In this document: one piece after another, positions 32,270 to 41,321 of the stretch
Numbering within the stretch: the first letter of the stretch is position 1
Layout of the letters: every line of letters starts with the position of its first letter
Assembly: GCF_034669705.1 (NCBI RefSeq)
Contig: NZ_JAXMOR010000004.1
Span: 144,752-208,751, forward strand
Direction of reading: 5' to 3'
DNA: 64,000 bases
Source of the DNA: Marinovum sp034669705
GTDB taxonomy: Bacteria; Pseudomonadota; Alphaproteobacteria; Rhodobacterales; Rhodobacteraceae
Translations under genes and position numbers: made by a program
Notes under the pieces: model-generated
What the model was told of the DNA's origin: nothing
Seen by the model: only the letters and a program-made list of their open reading frames with translations
The model's database searches: none

Positions 32270-33679
32270 ATGAGCACCGAATTTGACCTCGTCATCCGCG
32301 GCGGCCGGATCGCCACCGCCGCCGACATCTTTGACGCCGATATTGGTATCTCCGGCGGCGTCATCACTGCGCTGGGCCGTGCGCTCAGGTCAGGCCGCGA
32401 AGAGATTGACGCCAGTGGCAAGCTGATCCTGCCCGGTGGGGTCGATGCACATTGCCATTTCGATCAGCCCAGCAGCGACGGATCGGTCATGGCCGATGAC
32501 TTCGACAGTGGGCCACGCTCCGCCGCATTTGGCGGCACCACCACCGTGATCCCCTTCGCGTGCCAGCAGAAAGGCCAGAGCCTGCGCGCCGCAATCGAGG
32601 ACTACCATGCCCGCGCTGAGGGCAAATCGGTGATCGACTACGCCTTCCACCTGATCGTCACCGACCCCACTCCGCAGGTGCTGGGACAGGAGCTTCCAGC
32701 GCTGATCCGCGAGGGCTATACCTCATTCAAGGTCTACACCACCTATGACGATTTGAAGCTGAACGACCGTCAGATCATCGAGGTGCTGGCCCTGGCAAAG
32801 CGCGAAGGCGCGCTGACCATGATCCACGCCGAGAACTCCGACGCTATCGCCTGGCTGACCGAGGCACTGGAACAGGCCGGCCAGACCGCGCCGCGCTTTC
32901 ACGCTGACGCGCGCCCGGCGATCGCTGAGCGTGAGGCGACGCACCGAGCGATTTCGCTGGCCGAGATCGTCGACGTGCCGATGCTGGTGGTACATGTCTC
33001 GGGTGGCGAGGCGATGGAGCAGATCGCCGCCGCCCGCGCCAAGGGGCTCAGAGTGTTCGCCGAGACCTGCCCGCAATATATCCTTCTCACTGCCGCTGAT
33101 CTCGACCTCGAGGGCTTCGAGGGCGCCAAGCATATCTGCTCGCCGCCACCGCGCGACACCGCCAGCCAGGAGAGCGTTTGGCGCGGGTTGGCCAACGGCA
33201 CCTTTCAGGTGTTCTCGTCAGATCACGCGCCCTTTGCCTATGACAGCAAGACCGGCAAGAAGCTCTGCGGTGATGGTGCGAGCTTTGCCCATGTGCCCAA
33301 CGGCATTCCCGGCGTGGAAACCCGGCTGCCGCTGCTGTTTTCCGAAGGTGTTGGGCAGCGGCGCATCTCGCTCAACCAATTCGTGGCCTTGACCGCGACC
33401 AACCCGGCGCGGCTCTACGGGCTCTATCCCCGCAAGGGCACGATTGCCGTCGGGACTGACGCCGATCTGGCGATTTGGGATGTCGACCGCGTGGTGACAG
33501 TCAGTAATGACATGCTGCACCACAACGTCGATTATACACCTTACGAGGACCGCCAGGTCACCGGCTGGCCAGAGACGGTTCTGTCGCGCGGCGAAGTCGT
33601 GATCGCGGGCGGCGCGTTACACGCTGCGAAGGGCCGGGGTCGGTTTCTCGAGTGCGGCCCGCCAGATATGGGGATCTGA
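32270..33679 (+). CDS. hydA: Dihydropyrimidinase / D-hydantoinase
   Basis: A 469-residue cyclic amidohydrolase that opens hydantoin-type or dihydropyrimidine rings. The binuclear-metal ligands are visible: His61 and His63 (DAHCHF), the lysine expected to be carbamylated Lys154 (SFKVYTT), His in MIHAENSD, His in VVHVSG, and Asp in FSSDHAPF. The N-terminal LVIRGGRI is typical. An AGAAGGGAAAG site precedes the ATG at 32270. It follows the GntR gene. No N-carbamoylase is adjacent, but an amidase at 36.8 kb might act on the product. The natural substrate may be a purine- or pyrimidine-derived ureide. Confidence 0.9.
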   Translation: MSTEFDLVIRGGRIATAADIFDADIGISGGVITALGRALRSGREEIDASGKLILPGGVDAHCHFDQPSSDGSVMADDFDSGPRSAAFGGTTTVIPFACQQKGQSLRAAIEDYHARAEGKSVIDYAFHLIVTDPTPQVLGQELPALIREGYTSFKVYTTYDDLKLNDRQIIEVLALAKREGALTMIHAENSDAIAWLTEALEQAGQTAPRFHADARPAIAEREATHRAISLAEIVDVPMLVVHVSGGEAMEQIAAARAKGLRVFAETCPQYILLTAADLDLEGFEGAKHICSPPPRDTASQESVWRGLANGTFQVFSSDHAPFAYDSKTGKKLCGDGASFAHVPNGIPGVETRLPLLFSEGVGQRRISLNQFVALTATNPARLYGLYPRKGTIAVGTDADLAIWDVDRVVTVSNDMLHHNVDYTPYEDRQVTGWPETVLSRGEVVIAGGALHAAKGRGRFLECGPPDMGI

Positions 33680-33884
33680 GCGGACGTCACTCGACCGCGC
33701 GCCGACGGCCCCGGATCGAACCGATTCGCCCCGCCGCTTCTTCCAAGGCTCAACTGCTGGTGCACTTGCAGCATAAAATGCAATAAACCGCGCAAAAACA
33801 GCAAGATAGAAATAATTAGATTAAAAATCTAAAATAGCTTAAGCTGCTGTAGCAACGGATGAAATCAAGCTTTGGAGACCAGAG
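33680..33884. promoter_or_regulatory. Intergenic region with TTAGATT-AAA-AATCTAA dyad
   Basis: The gap before the aminotransferase gene turns AT-rich at its right end. It contains a perfect dyad TTAGATT (33816-33822), AAA, AATCTAA (33826-33832), then TTAAGCTGCTGTAGC. The position suits an operator of one of the two flanking GntR regulators acting on the aminotransferase gene. No other feature is seen. Confidence 0.45.
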
Positions 33885-35078
33885 ATGCGCAAACCCGGAC
33901 GTCACTTCCTGCAGATACCCGGCCCCAGTACGGTGCCCGACCGCGTATTGCGGGCAATCGACCATCCCACCATGGATCACCGCTCTCCGGAGTTCGGCGA
34001 CCTTGGCCGTCGCGCGCTTGACGGAATGAAGACGATTTTCGGCACCGAGGCGGATGTCATCATCTATCCGGCCTCTGGCACCGGGGCCTGGGAGGCAGCT
34101 CTGGCCAATACCATGTCAACGGGCGATGCAGTCCTGATGTGCGAGACCGGGCATTTCGCCTGGCTCTGGCAGCGGCTGGCCCGGCGGCTTGGCCTTGACC
34201 CCCAGGTGATCGAGACCGACTGGCGCCAAGGGGCCGATGTGGCGGCGATCGAGGATCATCTACACGCAGACAGCGGTCACGCAATCAAGGCGGTCTGCGT
34301 CGTGCATAACGAGACCTCCACCGGAGCGGTGTCGGATATCGCTGCCGTGCGCGCCGCCATTGATGCCGCCGGACACCCGGCGCTCCTGATGGTGGACACG
34401 ATCTCGTCACTGGGGTCAGTCGCTTATCAGCATGACGCCTGGGGCGTCGACGTGACCATCGGCGGATCGCAGAAAGGGCTGATGCTGCCGCCGGGTCTGT
34501 CCTTCAACGCGGTAAGCGCCAAGGCGCTGGCCGTCTCTGAGAAGGCGTCGCTGCCGCGGTCGTTCTGGGATTGGGGCGAAATGATCGCCGCCAACAAGAC
34601 CGGATATTTCCCCTATACCCCGGCCACCAACATGCTTTACGGGCTGGTCGAGGCGCTGGAAATGCTCCACGAAGAGGGGCTTCAGGCGGTATTCGCGCGG
34701 CACGAACGCCATGGTGAGGCGACCCGGCGTGCGGTGGCTGGCTGGGGACTTGAGGTGCTGTGCCGGGTGCCGGAACATCGCTCTCCGGTGCTGACGGCGG
34801 TTATGATGCCCGACGGCCATTCAGCGGATGCGCTGCGCCGGATAATCCATGGCGAGTTGAACATGTCGCTTGGCAACGGGCTCGGGCAACTTCAGGACCG
34901 GGTGTTCCGCATCGGGCATCTTGGGGATTTCAACGATCTGATGCTGATGGGCACGCTGGCGGGCATCGAGATGGGCCTCGCCCGCGCCGCGGTGCCCCAT
35001 ACCAGGGGCGGTGCACAGGCGGCCCTGGATTTCCTCGCCACGGCAAATGCTGGCGAACGACACGTACGCGCAGCTTAA
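33885..35078 (+). CDS. Class V aminotransferase, serine/ureidoglycine-glyoxylate or BhcA-like
   Basis: A 397-residue paralogue of BhcA. Shared segments include DHRSPEFGD, PASGTGAWEAA, HNETSTGAVSDI, GGSQKGLMLPPG with the cofactor lysine, and FRIGHLGDFND. Likely reactions are serine-glyoxylate, aspartate-glyoxylate or ureidoglycine-glyoxylate (PucG-like) transamination; the sequence alone does not decide. It is preceded by an AT-rich region with a GntR-type dyad and followed by a palindromic repeat. Its place among hydantoinase and amidase genes favours a ureide-linked amino donor. Confidence 0.85.
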   Translation: MRKPGRHFLQIPGPSTVPDRVLRAIDHPTMDHRSPEFGDLGRRALDGMKTIFGTEADVIIYPASGTGAWEAALANTMSTGDAVLMCETGHFAWLWQRLARRLGLDPQVIETDWRQGADVAAIEDHLHADSGHAIKAVCVVHNETSTGAVSDIAAVRAAIDAAGHPALLMVDTISSLGSVAYQHDAWGVDVTIGGSQKGLMLPPGLSFNAVSAKALAVSEKASLPRSFWDWGEMIAANKTGYFPYTPATNMLYGLVEALEMLHEEGLQAVFARHERHGEATRRAVAGWGLEVLCRVPEHRSPVLTAVMMPDGHSADALRRIIHGELNMSLGNGLGQLQDRVFRIGHLGDFNDLMLMGTLAGIEMGLARAAVPHTRGGAQAALDFLATANAGERHVRAA

Positions 35079-35180
35079 AGCGTTTCGCGTTTAACCTGCA
35101 TCATCTAACGCTGCCTGAAATCAAAGATTTCAACGCGTTAGATGATGCAGGGTGTCGCAAGTAAAACGCGAAACGCTCTA
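35076..35180. repeat. About 105-bp palindromic repeat element (copy 1)
   Basis: A long imperfect palindrome centred on TGAAATC-AAA-GATTTCA (35116-35132). The outer arms are GCGTTTCGCGTTT on the left and AAACGCGAAACGC on the right, with CATCATCTAACGC/GCGTTAGATGATG between. It begins within the aminotransferase stop region and lies in the gap before the convergent GntR gene. A related, more degenerate copy is at 61729-61831. It looks like a dispersed intergenic repeat and could also fold as a terminator. Confidence 0.8.
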
Positions 35181-35243
35181 ATTTTAATGCTCCCTGAACT
35201 GGCCGGGCCACGTGCCCGGCCTTTTTTCAGGCCACAGACCCGA

Positions 35244-35978
35244 TCAGCCTCCTGCGCCAACGCCGACCTCTTCCTGCCATTGCTCGACCAGCCTGCAGGC
35301 CTCGTCACCCGCGCGTTGCAGGTGTACCTGCCAGATGTCACGGGCGGCATCGGCGTCGCGGGCCTTGAGTGCTCGCATCAGCTTCGAGTGATCTTCCATC
35401 GACACTGCGCGGTGCGCTGAGGTGGTGACAGACAGGAACCGCGCACGCTCGACGTGAAAGCCGAGCGAGGTCCGAACCCGGGTCAAATCGGGGTTCTTGG
35501 CCGCATCGACCACCAGATTGTGTATTTTGAGATTGCAGTCAAAATAGCCGGGCAGATCGCCGGCGGCGTGGCTCTTGAGCATTTGGGCATGCAGGTCATC
35601 CAGCCGGGCCAGTTCGTCGTCGGTGATCCTCTGGACGGCCAGTTCGGCGGCCAGCGCCTCAAGCCGCGAGATCACCTCGAAAAGCGACCGCGTGCCTTCG
35701 ACCGAGATCTCCGAAACCCGGGCGCCGCGATTTGCCATCAGCTCGACGAGGGATTCCTTGGCGAGGATCTTCAAGGCTTCTCGCATCGGAGTCATCGAGA
35801 CGTCGAGCTCTTCAGCCAGCTCGGAGATGCGGATTTTCTCGCCCGGGGCAAGGGTTCCACTGATGATCATGCGGCGCACTTCGTCAGCCACCTGCTCATG
35901 CAGGGGGATGCGGCTGATCACCTGCTTGCCTCGGCTGGTCATTCGGCGCCGTTGATGCTCGGTCTTGCGCGTTTTCAT
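35244..35978 (-). CDS. GntR family regulator (FCD subgroup)
   Basis: A 244-residue regulator: winged helix around IPLHEQVADEVRRMIISG and ISELAEELDVSMTPMREALKIL, then an FCD domain with NLKIHNLVVDAAKNPDL and DHSKLMRALKARD. The ATG at 35978 has AAGGGGGG upstream; the extension to 36065 is rejected. It is divergent from the hydratase-like gene at 36.1 kb and convergent with the aminotransferase. It resembles the GntR at 31.6 kb, so the two may respond to related ligands. Confidence 0.88.
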   Translation of the reverse strand: MKTRKTEHQRRRMTSRGKQVISRIPLHEQVADEVRRMIISGTLAPGEKIRISELAEELDVSMTPMREALKILAKESLVELMANRGARVSEISVEGTRSLFEVISRLEALAAELAVQRITDDELARLDDLHAQMLKSHAAGDLPGYFDCNLKIHNLVVDAAKNPDLTRVRTSLGFHVERARFLSVTTSAHRAVSMEDHSKLMRALKARDADAARDIWQVHLQRAGDEACRLVEQWQEEVGVGAGG

Positions 35979-36105
35979 CACGCCCCCCTTGTGCTCTCTC
36001 CCGAAGTCCGCCCCAGAACAGACTTTTGTAGACGACACAGCTTGCCGTGGAAAATTAAAAAACATACAATTAAGATCACACTAACTCACTGAAAGAAAGA
36101 ACAAA

Positions 36106-36864
36106 ATGAATAATTTATCACAGGGCGATCTGCTTGTGGATGCCATGTTGCAAGCTCGCCGCAGCGGCCGCCCGGTCGATGCGCGCAGGTTCACAGAATC
36201 GCCGCTCTCGGAGCGCGACGCCTATGCCGTTCAGGCTGGCGTGGTCGCGGCTTGCGGGCCTGTCGGCGCGTTCAAGGTGGCCAACAAGCCAGACGCGCCA
36301 CGGATCATGGCGCCGATCCTTGCCGCCGATCTGATCGACAACCCCGCGGAGCTGGCCGTACCTGCCAATGAGGCCATCGGCATCGAGCTGGAGATTGCAT
36401 TTCGCGTCGACGCGCCCTTGCCGCCGCGGGACGCGCCGGACCGCCGGCGTCGGGTGGCGGACTGTCTTTCGGCCCTGCCAGTGATCGAGATTGTCCGCAC
36501 CCGACTGACTGACGATGCGACGCCGATGCTGAAGCTGGCAGACAACCAGATCAATGGTGGGCTGGTGCTGGGCGCGCCGGTCAAAGCCTGGCAGGATCTG
36601 CCGATGGGCGAGATACAGGCGTCCTTGCGCTGCGGTGACGACCTGCTGCTCGACGGTGCAGCCAAGGTGCCGGGGGGGGATGCCTTTGAGAATTTCCTCG
36701 TGCTCGAAGAGATGGTCGGTGACCATTGCGGCGGGTTGAATCCTGGGCAGGTGGTGATCACGGGCTCGCTCAACGGACTGCCTTACGTCAAGACCGAGGC
36801 CGCGATCCTCGGGCGGATCGACGGCCTCGGCGAGGTGTCACTGCACCTCGGCCGACCTGGCTGA
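36106..36864 (+). CDS. 2-oxopent-4-enoate hydratase-like (FAH superfamily) protein
   Basis: A 252-residue protein of the 2-keto-4-pentenoate hydratase/oxaloacetate decarboxylase superfamily. Visible features are the GIELEIAFRVD strand with metal-binding glutamates (about residues 87-97), the FENFLVLEEMVGDH stretch, and the C-terminal VVITGSLNGLPYV. It is divergent from a GntR gene with an AT-rich promoter between, and its 3' end overlaps the amidase gene by 27 bases. The usual aromatic meta-cleavage partners are absent, so it probably acts on another enolisable keto acid. Confidence 0.8.
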   Translation: MNNLSQGDLLVDAMLQARRSGRPVDARRFTESPLSERDAYAVQAGVVAACGPVGAFKVANKPDAPRIMAPILAADLIDNPAELAVPANEAIGIELEIAFRVDAPLPPRDAPDRRRRVADCLSALPVIEIVRTRLTDDATPMLKLADNQINGGLVLGAPVKAWQDLPMGEIQASLRCGDDLLLDGAAKVPGGDAFENFLVLEEMVGDHCGGLNPGQVVITGSLNGLPYVKTEAAILGRIDGLGEVSLHLGRPG

Positions 36865-38259
36865 CGAAAGGGCGAAGGCGGGCCAGTTCCAGGTCCGCTT
36901 TTCTGTCGTCGCAAGCGTCGCGGCGAGATCAAGCAGCTGGTTCTCCGCGCCCATATCTCCGATCAGCTGGCAGCCGATTGGCAGGCCGGCCGCGTCCCGA
37001 CCGGCGGGCACTGCCAGCGCCGGGTGCCCGGCGGCATTGACCCAGCCGGTATAGATGGCATGGCCGCGCGGTCCGACCGGCTGGCCGGCGATCTTCTCGG
37101 GGTGGCCCTGATCGGCGGGCCAGGGCTGGGCGGCGGCGCAGGGCATCACGATGACATCCCAGTCGCCAAACAGACGCGAACAATCGGTCCTGAGCCGTTG
37201 CACCGCCTGAAGCGCAGCGAACAGCTCAACGGCGGGCACACCGCTGCCAGCTTCGGCCATGGCGAGGTACTGCGGCGCGGCCTTGGTCTGCATCCCGGGC
37301 AGGGTCGCGGCAATCTGTGCCAGGCCGATTTGCGCAAATCTTCCCCAGAAGGCATCGATCTCGGTGAGATCGAGCGGCAGCGCGCCTTCCGTCACATGAT
37401 GACCTAGGTCCTGGAGCCGACCCACGAGGGCGCGATGGGCTGCGAGGATCTGTGGATCGCAGGGGTGCGCGTCAAGCAGCGGCACCGACAGGATGCGCAG
37501 ACCCTGGCGCGTGGTGGGGGCCTCTGGCAGCGAGCGCGAGGCGGGGTCGCCGCGGTCCGGCCCGGCCAGCACGCGGTAGAGCGGGGTCAGGTCCGCAAGT
37601 TCGCGGGCAAAGGCGCCGATCACCTCGAAATCCATCAGGATTTGCGGCAGGCCGCCGCCGCGCGCGATGCGCCCGATCGAAGGTTTCAACCCGTAGAGCC
37701 CGGTATGGCCGGCGGGGCGGCGGGTCGAGCCGCCGCCGTCGGTGCCGATGGCGATGCAGGCCAGCCCCGCCGCCACCGCGGCCACCGATCCCCCGGAGGA
37801 GCCGCCTGGCGTCAGCGCCGGGTCCCAGGGGTTGCGGGTGGTGCCAAAACGGGCGTTGGAGGTATAGCCTTCGACAGCAAACTCCGGCGTATTGGTCTTG
37901 CCGACCAGCAGGGCACCGGCGGCCCGGAGCCGCGCCACCGGCAGTTCGTCCGCCATGGCCGGGCCGTCCAGTGCGCGGCTGCCCCATGTGGTGGGCAACC
38001 CCATGACATGCAGGTTGTCCTTGACCGCGACTGGCACGCCATCGAGCGGCGACAGTGGCTGGCCCGCGGACCAGCGAAGGCGCGACGCCGCCGCCTGCTC
38101 GGAAAAGTCATCGGCAAGCGCGACATAGGCGTTGAGTTTGGGGTTGAGCGATGCGATGCGCGCAGTGAGGCCCTCCGCGACCGTAACCGGATCGGTGCGG
38201 CCTGCGCGGTAGGCGGCCGACAATGCGGCCGCCCCCAGTTTCCAGCTTGGTTCTTTCAT
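36838..38259 (-). CDS. Amidase (Ser-Ser-Lys signature family)
   Basis: A 473-residue amidase signature enzyme. The catalytic residues expected for the family are Lys80 (VAVKDNL), the cis-serine in GGSSGGS (Ser154/155) and the nucleophile Ser178 in TDGGGSTR. Members hydrolyse carboxamides, including allophanate and N-carbamoyl compounds. The ATG at 38259 overlaps the dctM stop by four bases, so it is the last gene of the leftward operon that starts at 42.1 kb. This ties the amide substrate to the TRAP transporter; the identity is unknown. Confidence 0.87.
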   Translation of the reverse strand: MKEPSWKLGAAALSAAYRAGRTDPVTVAEGLTARIASLNPKLNAYVALADDFSEQAAASRLRWSAGQPLSPLDGVPVAVKDNLHVMGLPTTWGSRALDGPAMADELPVARLRAAGALLVGKTNTPEFAVEGYTSNARFGTTRNPWDPALTPGGSSGGSVAAVAAGLACIAIGTDGGGSTRRPAGHTGLYGLKPSIGRIARGGGLPQILMDFEVIGAFARELADLTPLYRVLAGPDRGDPASRSLPEAPTTRQGLRILSVPLLDAHPCDPQILAAHRALVGRLQDLGHHVTEGALPLDLTEIDAFWGRFAQIGLAQIAATLPGMQTKAAPQYLAMAEAGSGVPAVELFAALQAVQRLRTDCSRLFGDWDVIVMPCAAAQPWPADQGHPEKIAGQPVGPRGHAIYTGWVNAAGHPALAVPAGRDAAGLPIGCQLIGDMGAENQLLDLAATLATTEKRTWNWPAFALSSARSAEVQ

Positions 38260-39569
38260 CGCCCCAGCCCACTCATGGTTTCCGGCAGCCACGTGACGAT
38301 CTGCGGCACGAAGATCAGAAGGATGGTGAAGAGCACCATGATCAGCGCGTAAGGGATCGCCCCCAGGACAACGTCGCGGAACGGCCCGCCGTCGGTGCGC
38401 ACGCCTTGCACGACATAGAGGTTCATGCCAACCGGCGGGGTGATCATTCCCAGTTCGCACATCAGCACGATGAAGATGCCGAACCAGATCGGGTCAATGC
38501 CGACCGCGGTGACGATGGGCAGGGCCACAGGGATGGTCAGTACCTGCATCGAGAGCACGTCCATGAACATGCCGAGAAACAGGTAGAAGACGATCAGCGC
38601 CATCAACAGCGCCCAGGCTGACAGGCCAAAGGATGCCACCCATTCGGTCATGGTCTGCGCAATGCCGCCGAGCGCCAGGGTGACGTTCAGCATGAAGGCC
38701 GCGGTGATGATCAGCAGGATCATTCCCGTGGTTTTGGCGGTCTGGCGGAAGCAGTTGTCGAAGAACTCGAGCGACAGTTTGCCTTCGCGGGCGGCAAAAG
38801 CCAGCGCCACCACGACGCCGAGAGCCGCGGATTCGGTGGGTGTGGCGATGCCGAAGTAGATCGAGCCCATGACCACCGCAAAGATGATTGCCGGCGGCAC
38901 AAGGTGCTGGAGCGCCGCGATCTTGACTGACAGGGGAACGCGTGGCTCGTCTTCGCCGGTCGAGGCGGGGATAAAATAGGATTCCGCCGCGATATAGACC
39001 ATGAACAGCAACGTCAGCGCGATCCCGGGGATGATGCCGGCAATGAACAATTGCCCGATCGATTCGTTGGCCAGCGAACCATAGATCAGCAGGTTGACCG
39101 AGGGCGGGATCAGGATGCCCAGGGTGCCGCCGGCGGCCAGTGACCCGAGCGCCTGGCGGGCGCCGTAGCCGCGCGCCTTGAGGTTGGGCAGCGCCACCGT
39201 GCCCACGGTCGCCGCCGTCGCGACCGAAGAGCCGGAGGTGGCGGCGAAGAGTGCGCAGCAGCCGATATTTGTGTGCAAAAGCCCGCCCGGCAACCGGTTC
39301 AGCCAGATCGCCAGCGCGCCGTACATCCGGTCGGCGATGCCGCTTCTGAGCAGCAGTTCGCCCAGCAGGATGAACAGCGGTATGGCGGTGAGGATGTTCT
39401 CGTTCTGCACCCCCCAGATCACCGGACCCATCGAATTCAGCAGCGGCCAGCCATAGAGCAGCACCCCGCCGATGACCCCCAGCACCACCATGATGACGGC
39501 AATCGGAAGTGACATGAGCAAAAGCCCCATCATCCCGAAAAAGCCTACGAATACAGAGCCTACGCCCAT
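38256..39569 (-). CDS. dctM: TRAP transporter large permease (system 1)
   Basis: A 437-residue membrane protein with about 12 hydrophobic segments. DctM hallmarks include LTAIPLFILLGELLLRSGIADRM, ATSGSSVATAATVG, ILIPPSVNLLIYG and the C-terminal ITPPVGMNL and IVTWLPE. It forms the ion-driven channel of a tripartite transporter with the DctQ and DctP genes upstream. It lies 60 bases after dctQ and overlaps the amidase start. It is closely related to the large permease at 43.1 kb and less so to those at 52.9 and 59.4 kb. Confidence 0.93.
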   Translation of the reverse strand: MGVGSVFVGFFGMMGLLLMSLPIAVIMVVLGVIGGVLLYGWPLLNSMGPVIWGVQNENILTAIPLFILLGELLLRSGIADRMYGALAIWLNRLPGGLLHTNIGCCALFAATSGSSVATAATVGTVALPNLKARGYGARQALGSLAAGGTLGILIPPSVNLLIYGSLANESIGQLFIAGIIPGIALTLLFMVYIAAESYFIPASTGEDEPRVPLSVKIAALQHLVPPAIIFAVVMGSIYFGIATPTESAALGVVVALAFAAREGKLSLEFFDNCFRQTAKTTGMILLIITAAFMLNVTLALGGIAQTMTEWVASFGLSAWALLMALIVFYLFLGMFMDVLSMQVLTIPVALPIVTAVGIDPIWFGIFIVLMCELGMITPPVGMNLYVVQGVRTDGGPFRDVVLGAIPYALIMVLFTILLIFVPQIVTWLPETMSGLGR

Positions 39570-39629
39570 GATTGCCTCCCATTTCCGGGGCGCAGCGGCA
39601 CCCGGTCCATTCCGACGAAGGGCGGCGCC

Positions 39630-40262
39630 TTAGCGCCGTTCCAGATCGCTCATTTCTTCCTGAAGTTCCTCGACAGCGCCTTTCGGGTGGAACTCGGCGC
39701 TGACCTGGTCGAGCCGGCCCTGCACCACCTGCACCGTCGCGCGCACCGCCATGTAAATCGCGGTCAGGGCAAACAGGCAAAGCGCCGCATACCACGCCCC
39801 CTGCGGCCAGATCAGCGGCGTTGCCCAAGGTGTCGGCGCGGTCGAGCCATAGGCCATGGTATCGACGATCACGATGCGGCCCACGTAGAGGATGAAGAGC
39901 CCGAGCCCGGCGATCGAAACAATGGAGAGCCAGTCCATGATCGCCTGAAGCCGCTTCGGAAACCGCGCGTGCAACACGTCGATGCGGATATGCGCGCGGT
40001 CGACCAATGCCACCACGAAGGCCAGCGATGAGCCCACCGCCAGCACGTAGCCGCCCAGTTCGTCCGCGCCCTCGAAGGAGAAGTTGAACAGCTTGCGCGC
40101 CACTGTCTCGACCGAGACGAAGAGCGAGAGTGAGACCAGCGCGATGCCGAACAGGCGGGCGGCGAAGGCGGCGAAACTTTCCATGACGTGCCCTCCGGCA
40201 AGCTGTCCCACGGCGGGGGAAGACGGGGCCACTTGGGCCCCGTTGGCTGTCTCGTCGGTCAT
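39630..40262 (-). CDS. dctQ: TRAP transporter small permease (system 1)
   Basis: A 210-residue membrane protein with four hydrophobic segments, typical of DctQ (VETVARKLFNFSFEGADELGGYVLAVGS). It has a cytoplasmic N-terminal extension of about 25 residues and an acidic C-terminal tail, VEELQEEMSDLERR, whose end resembles the tail of the DctQ at 44.4 kb. It overlaps the dctP stop by four bases, so the three subunits are co-translated. Confidence 0.9.
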   Translation of the reverse strand: MTDETANGAQVAPSSPAVGQLAGGHVMESFAAFAARLFGIALVSLSLFVSVETVARKLFNFSFEGADELGGYVLAVGSSLAFVVALVDRAHIRIDVLHARFPKRLQAIMDWLSIVSIAGLGLFILYVGRIVIVDTMAYGSTAPTPWATPLIWPQGAWYAALCLFALTAIYMAVRATVQVVQGRLDQVSAEFHPKGAVEELQEEMSDLERR

Positions 40263-41281
40263 TGGGCGAGCGCCGATTTCCAGTCGGCCGAGCAGGACGG
40301 GTTCTGCTTGTCGCAGATCTCAGCCCAGGCCGGGAAAGAGATCTCGTTCACCGCGTTCTCGATGATATCCTTGTCGGCCTTGGTGATCTCGACCAGCTTG
40401 AGGTCATATTCCTTGCCGGTCTCGCAGGGCTTCTGGCCCACGTTGCAACGCACTGCATCGTCGAACAGTCCTTCTGAATACGTCCAGATTTCCTCGACCA
40501 GCGCATCGAAGCCGGCATCGAGCTTGGCCTGATCCTCGCCCGAGAGCTGGTTGTAGGCATCGAGGTTCATGCCGTATCCGTTGAGCGCCAGCTGAAAGGC
40601 CACCGGAAGCATGTAGTTGGTCACTTCGGGCCAGCCGGCGGAGTTTGCCGAGCTTGGGCCAGTGATGGCGCAGTCGACAACGCCACGGGCCAGCGACTGG
40701 TGCACGTCCGCAAAGCCGATCGGCACCGGCGTGCCGCCGACCGAGGAGACGAAATTCGCGAGATTCTGGTCGTAGACCCGGACCTTTTTGCCTTTCAGAT
40801 CGGCAAGCTGACCGATCTCGGGCTCGCAGAAGAGCACTTGCGGACCAAAGGGCCAGACCCCCAGCAGCTTGGTGTTGAACTTCGCCTGCAGCTGCGCGTC
40901 GACCTTGTCGGCAAAGCCCGCCACGGTCTCGCGGCCGGTAGCGTAGTCGGGATTGAGACCGACGAGGTCCAGCCCGAGGATCGTCGGCTCGTCACGCGAA
41001 ATCTGGCTCATGCGCAGCGAGACAATGTCGAACAGGCCCGCCTTGAGAATGCGCAGCTGCTCGGTGTCCTTGATGCCGGTCACGTCGAGCGGCTTGTAGT
41101 CAATCTCGGCGTCGATGCCAGTCTTTTCGGCAAAGTTCTCGAAAAACGGCTGTTCGACGTTCTTCTGTATCAGGCCGGTGGCGACCGGTTGACCGAGCGC
41201 CTTGAACTGGTAAGTCTCGGCCTGGGCCGTGGCGCTGACGGCAATCAGCGCTGTCGTGGCCAGGGTCATCAAAGTCTTCAT
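40259..41281 (-). CDS. dctP: TRAP binding protein, six-cysteine DctP subgroup (system 1)
   Basis: A 340-residue periplasmic binding protein with a signal peptide (MKTLMTLATTALIAVSATAQA). The TRAP segment LKGKKVRVYDQ keeps the arginine that usually binds a substrate carboxylate. Six mature cysteines are notable: one in VLFCEPEIG, one in VVDCAITGP, and two C-x6-C pairs near the end (CNVGQKPC and CDKQNPSC). They could form disulfides in the periplasm. The ATG at 41281 fits the signal peptide; the extension to 41434 is rejected. It follows an arylmalonate decarboxylase-like gene in the same operon. Confidence 0.9.
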   Translation of the reverse strand: MKTLMTLATTALIAVSATAQAETYQFKALGQPVATGLIQKNVEQPFFENFAEKTGIDAEIDYKPLDVTGIKDTEQLRILKAGLFDIVSLRMSQISRDEPTILGLDLVGLNPDYATGRETVAGFADKVDAQLQAKFNTKLLGVWPFGPQVLFCEPEIGQLADLKGKKVRVYDQNLANFVSSVGGTPVPIGFADVHQSLARGVVDCAITGPSSANSAGWPEVTNYMLPVAFQLALNGYGMNLDAYNQLSGEDQAKLDAGFDALVEEIWTYSEGLFDDAVRCNVGQKPCETGKEYDLKLVEITKADKDIIENAVNEISFPAWAEICDKQNPSCSADWKSALAQ

Positions 41282-41321
41282 GTCTTTCCTCCCATCGGAT
41301 GTGTTGCGGCGAAAGCCGCGA

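Noticed and set aside
33885..35078. Calling this gene a second bhcA
   Set aside because: It shares the fold and motifs, but no other bhc gene accompanies it, and the substrate-site sequence differs. Serine- or ureidoglycine-glyoxylate activity is as likely.
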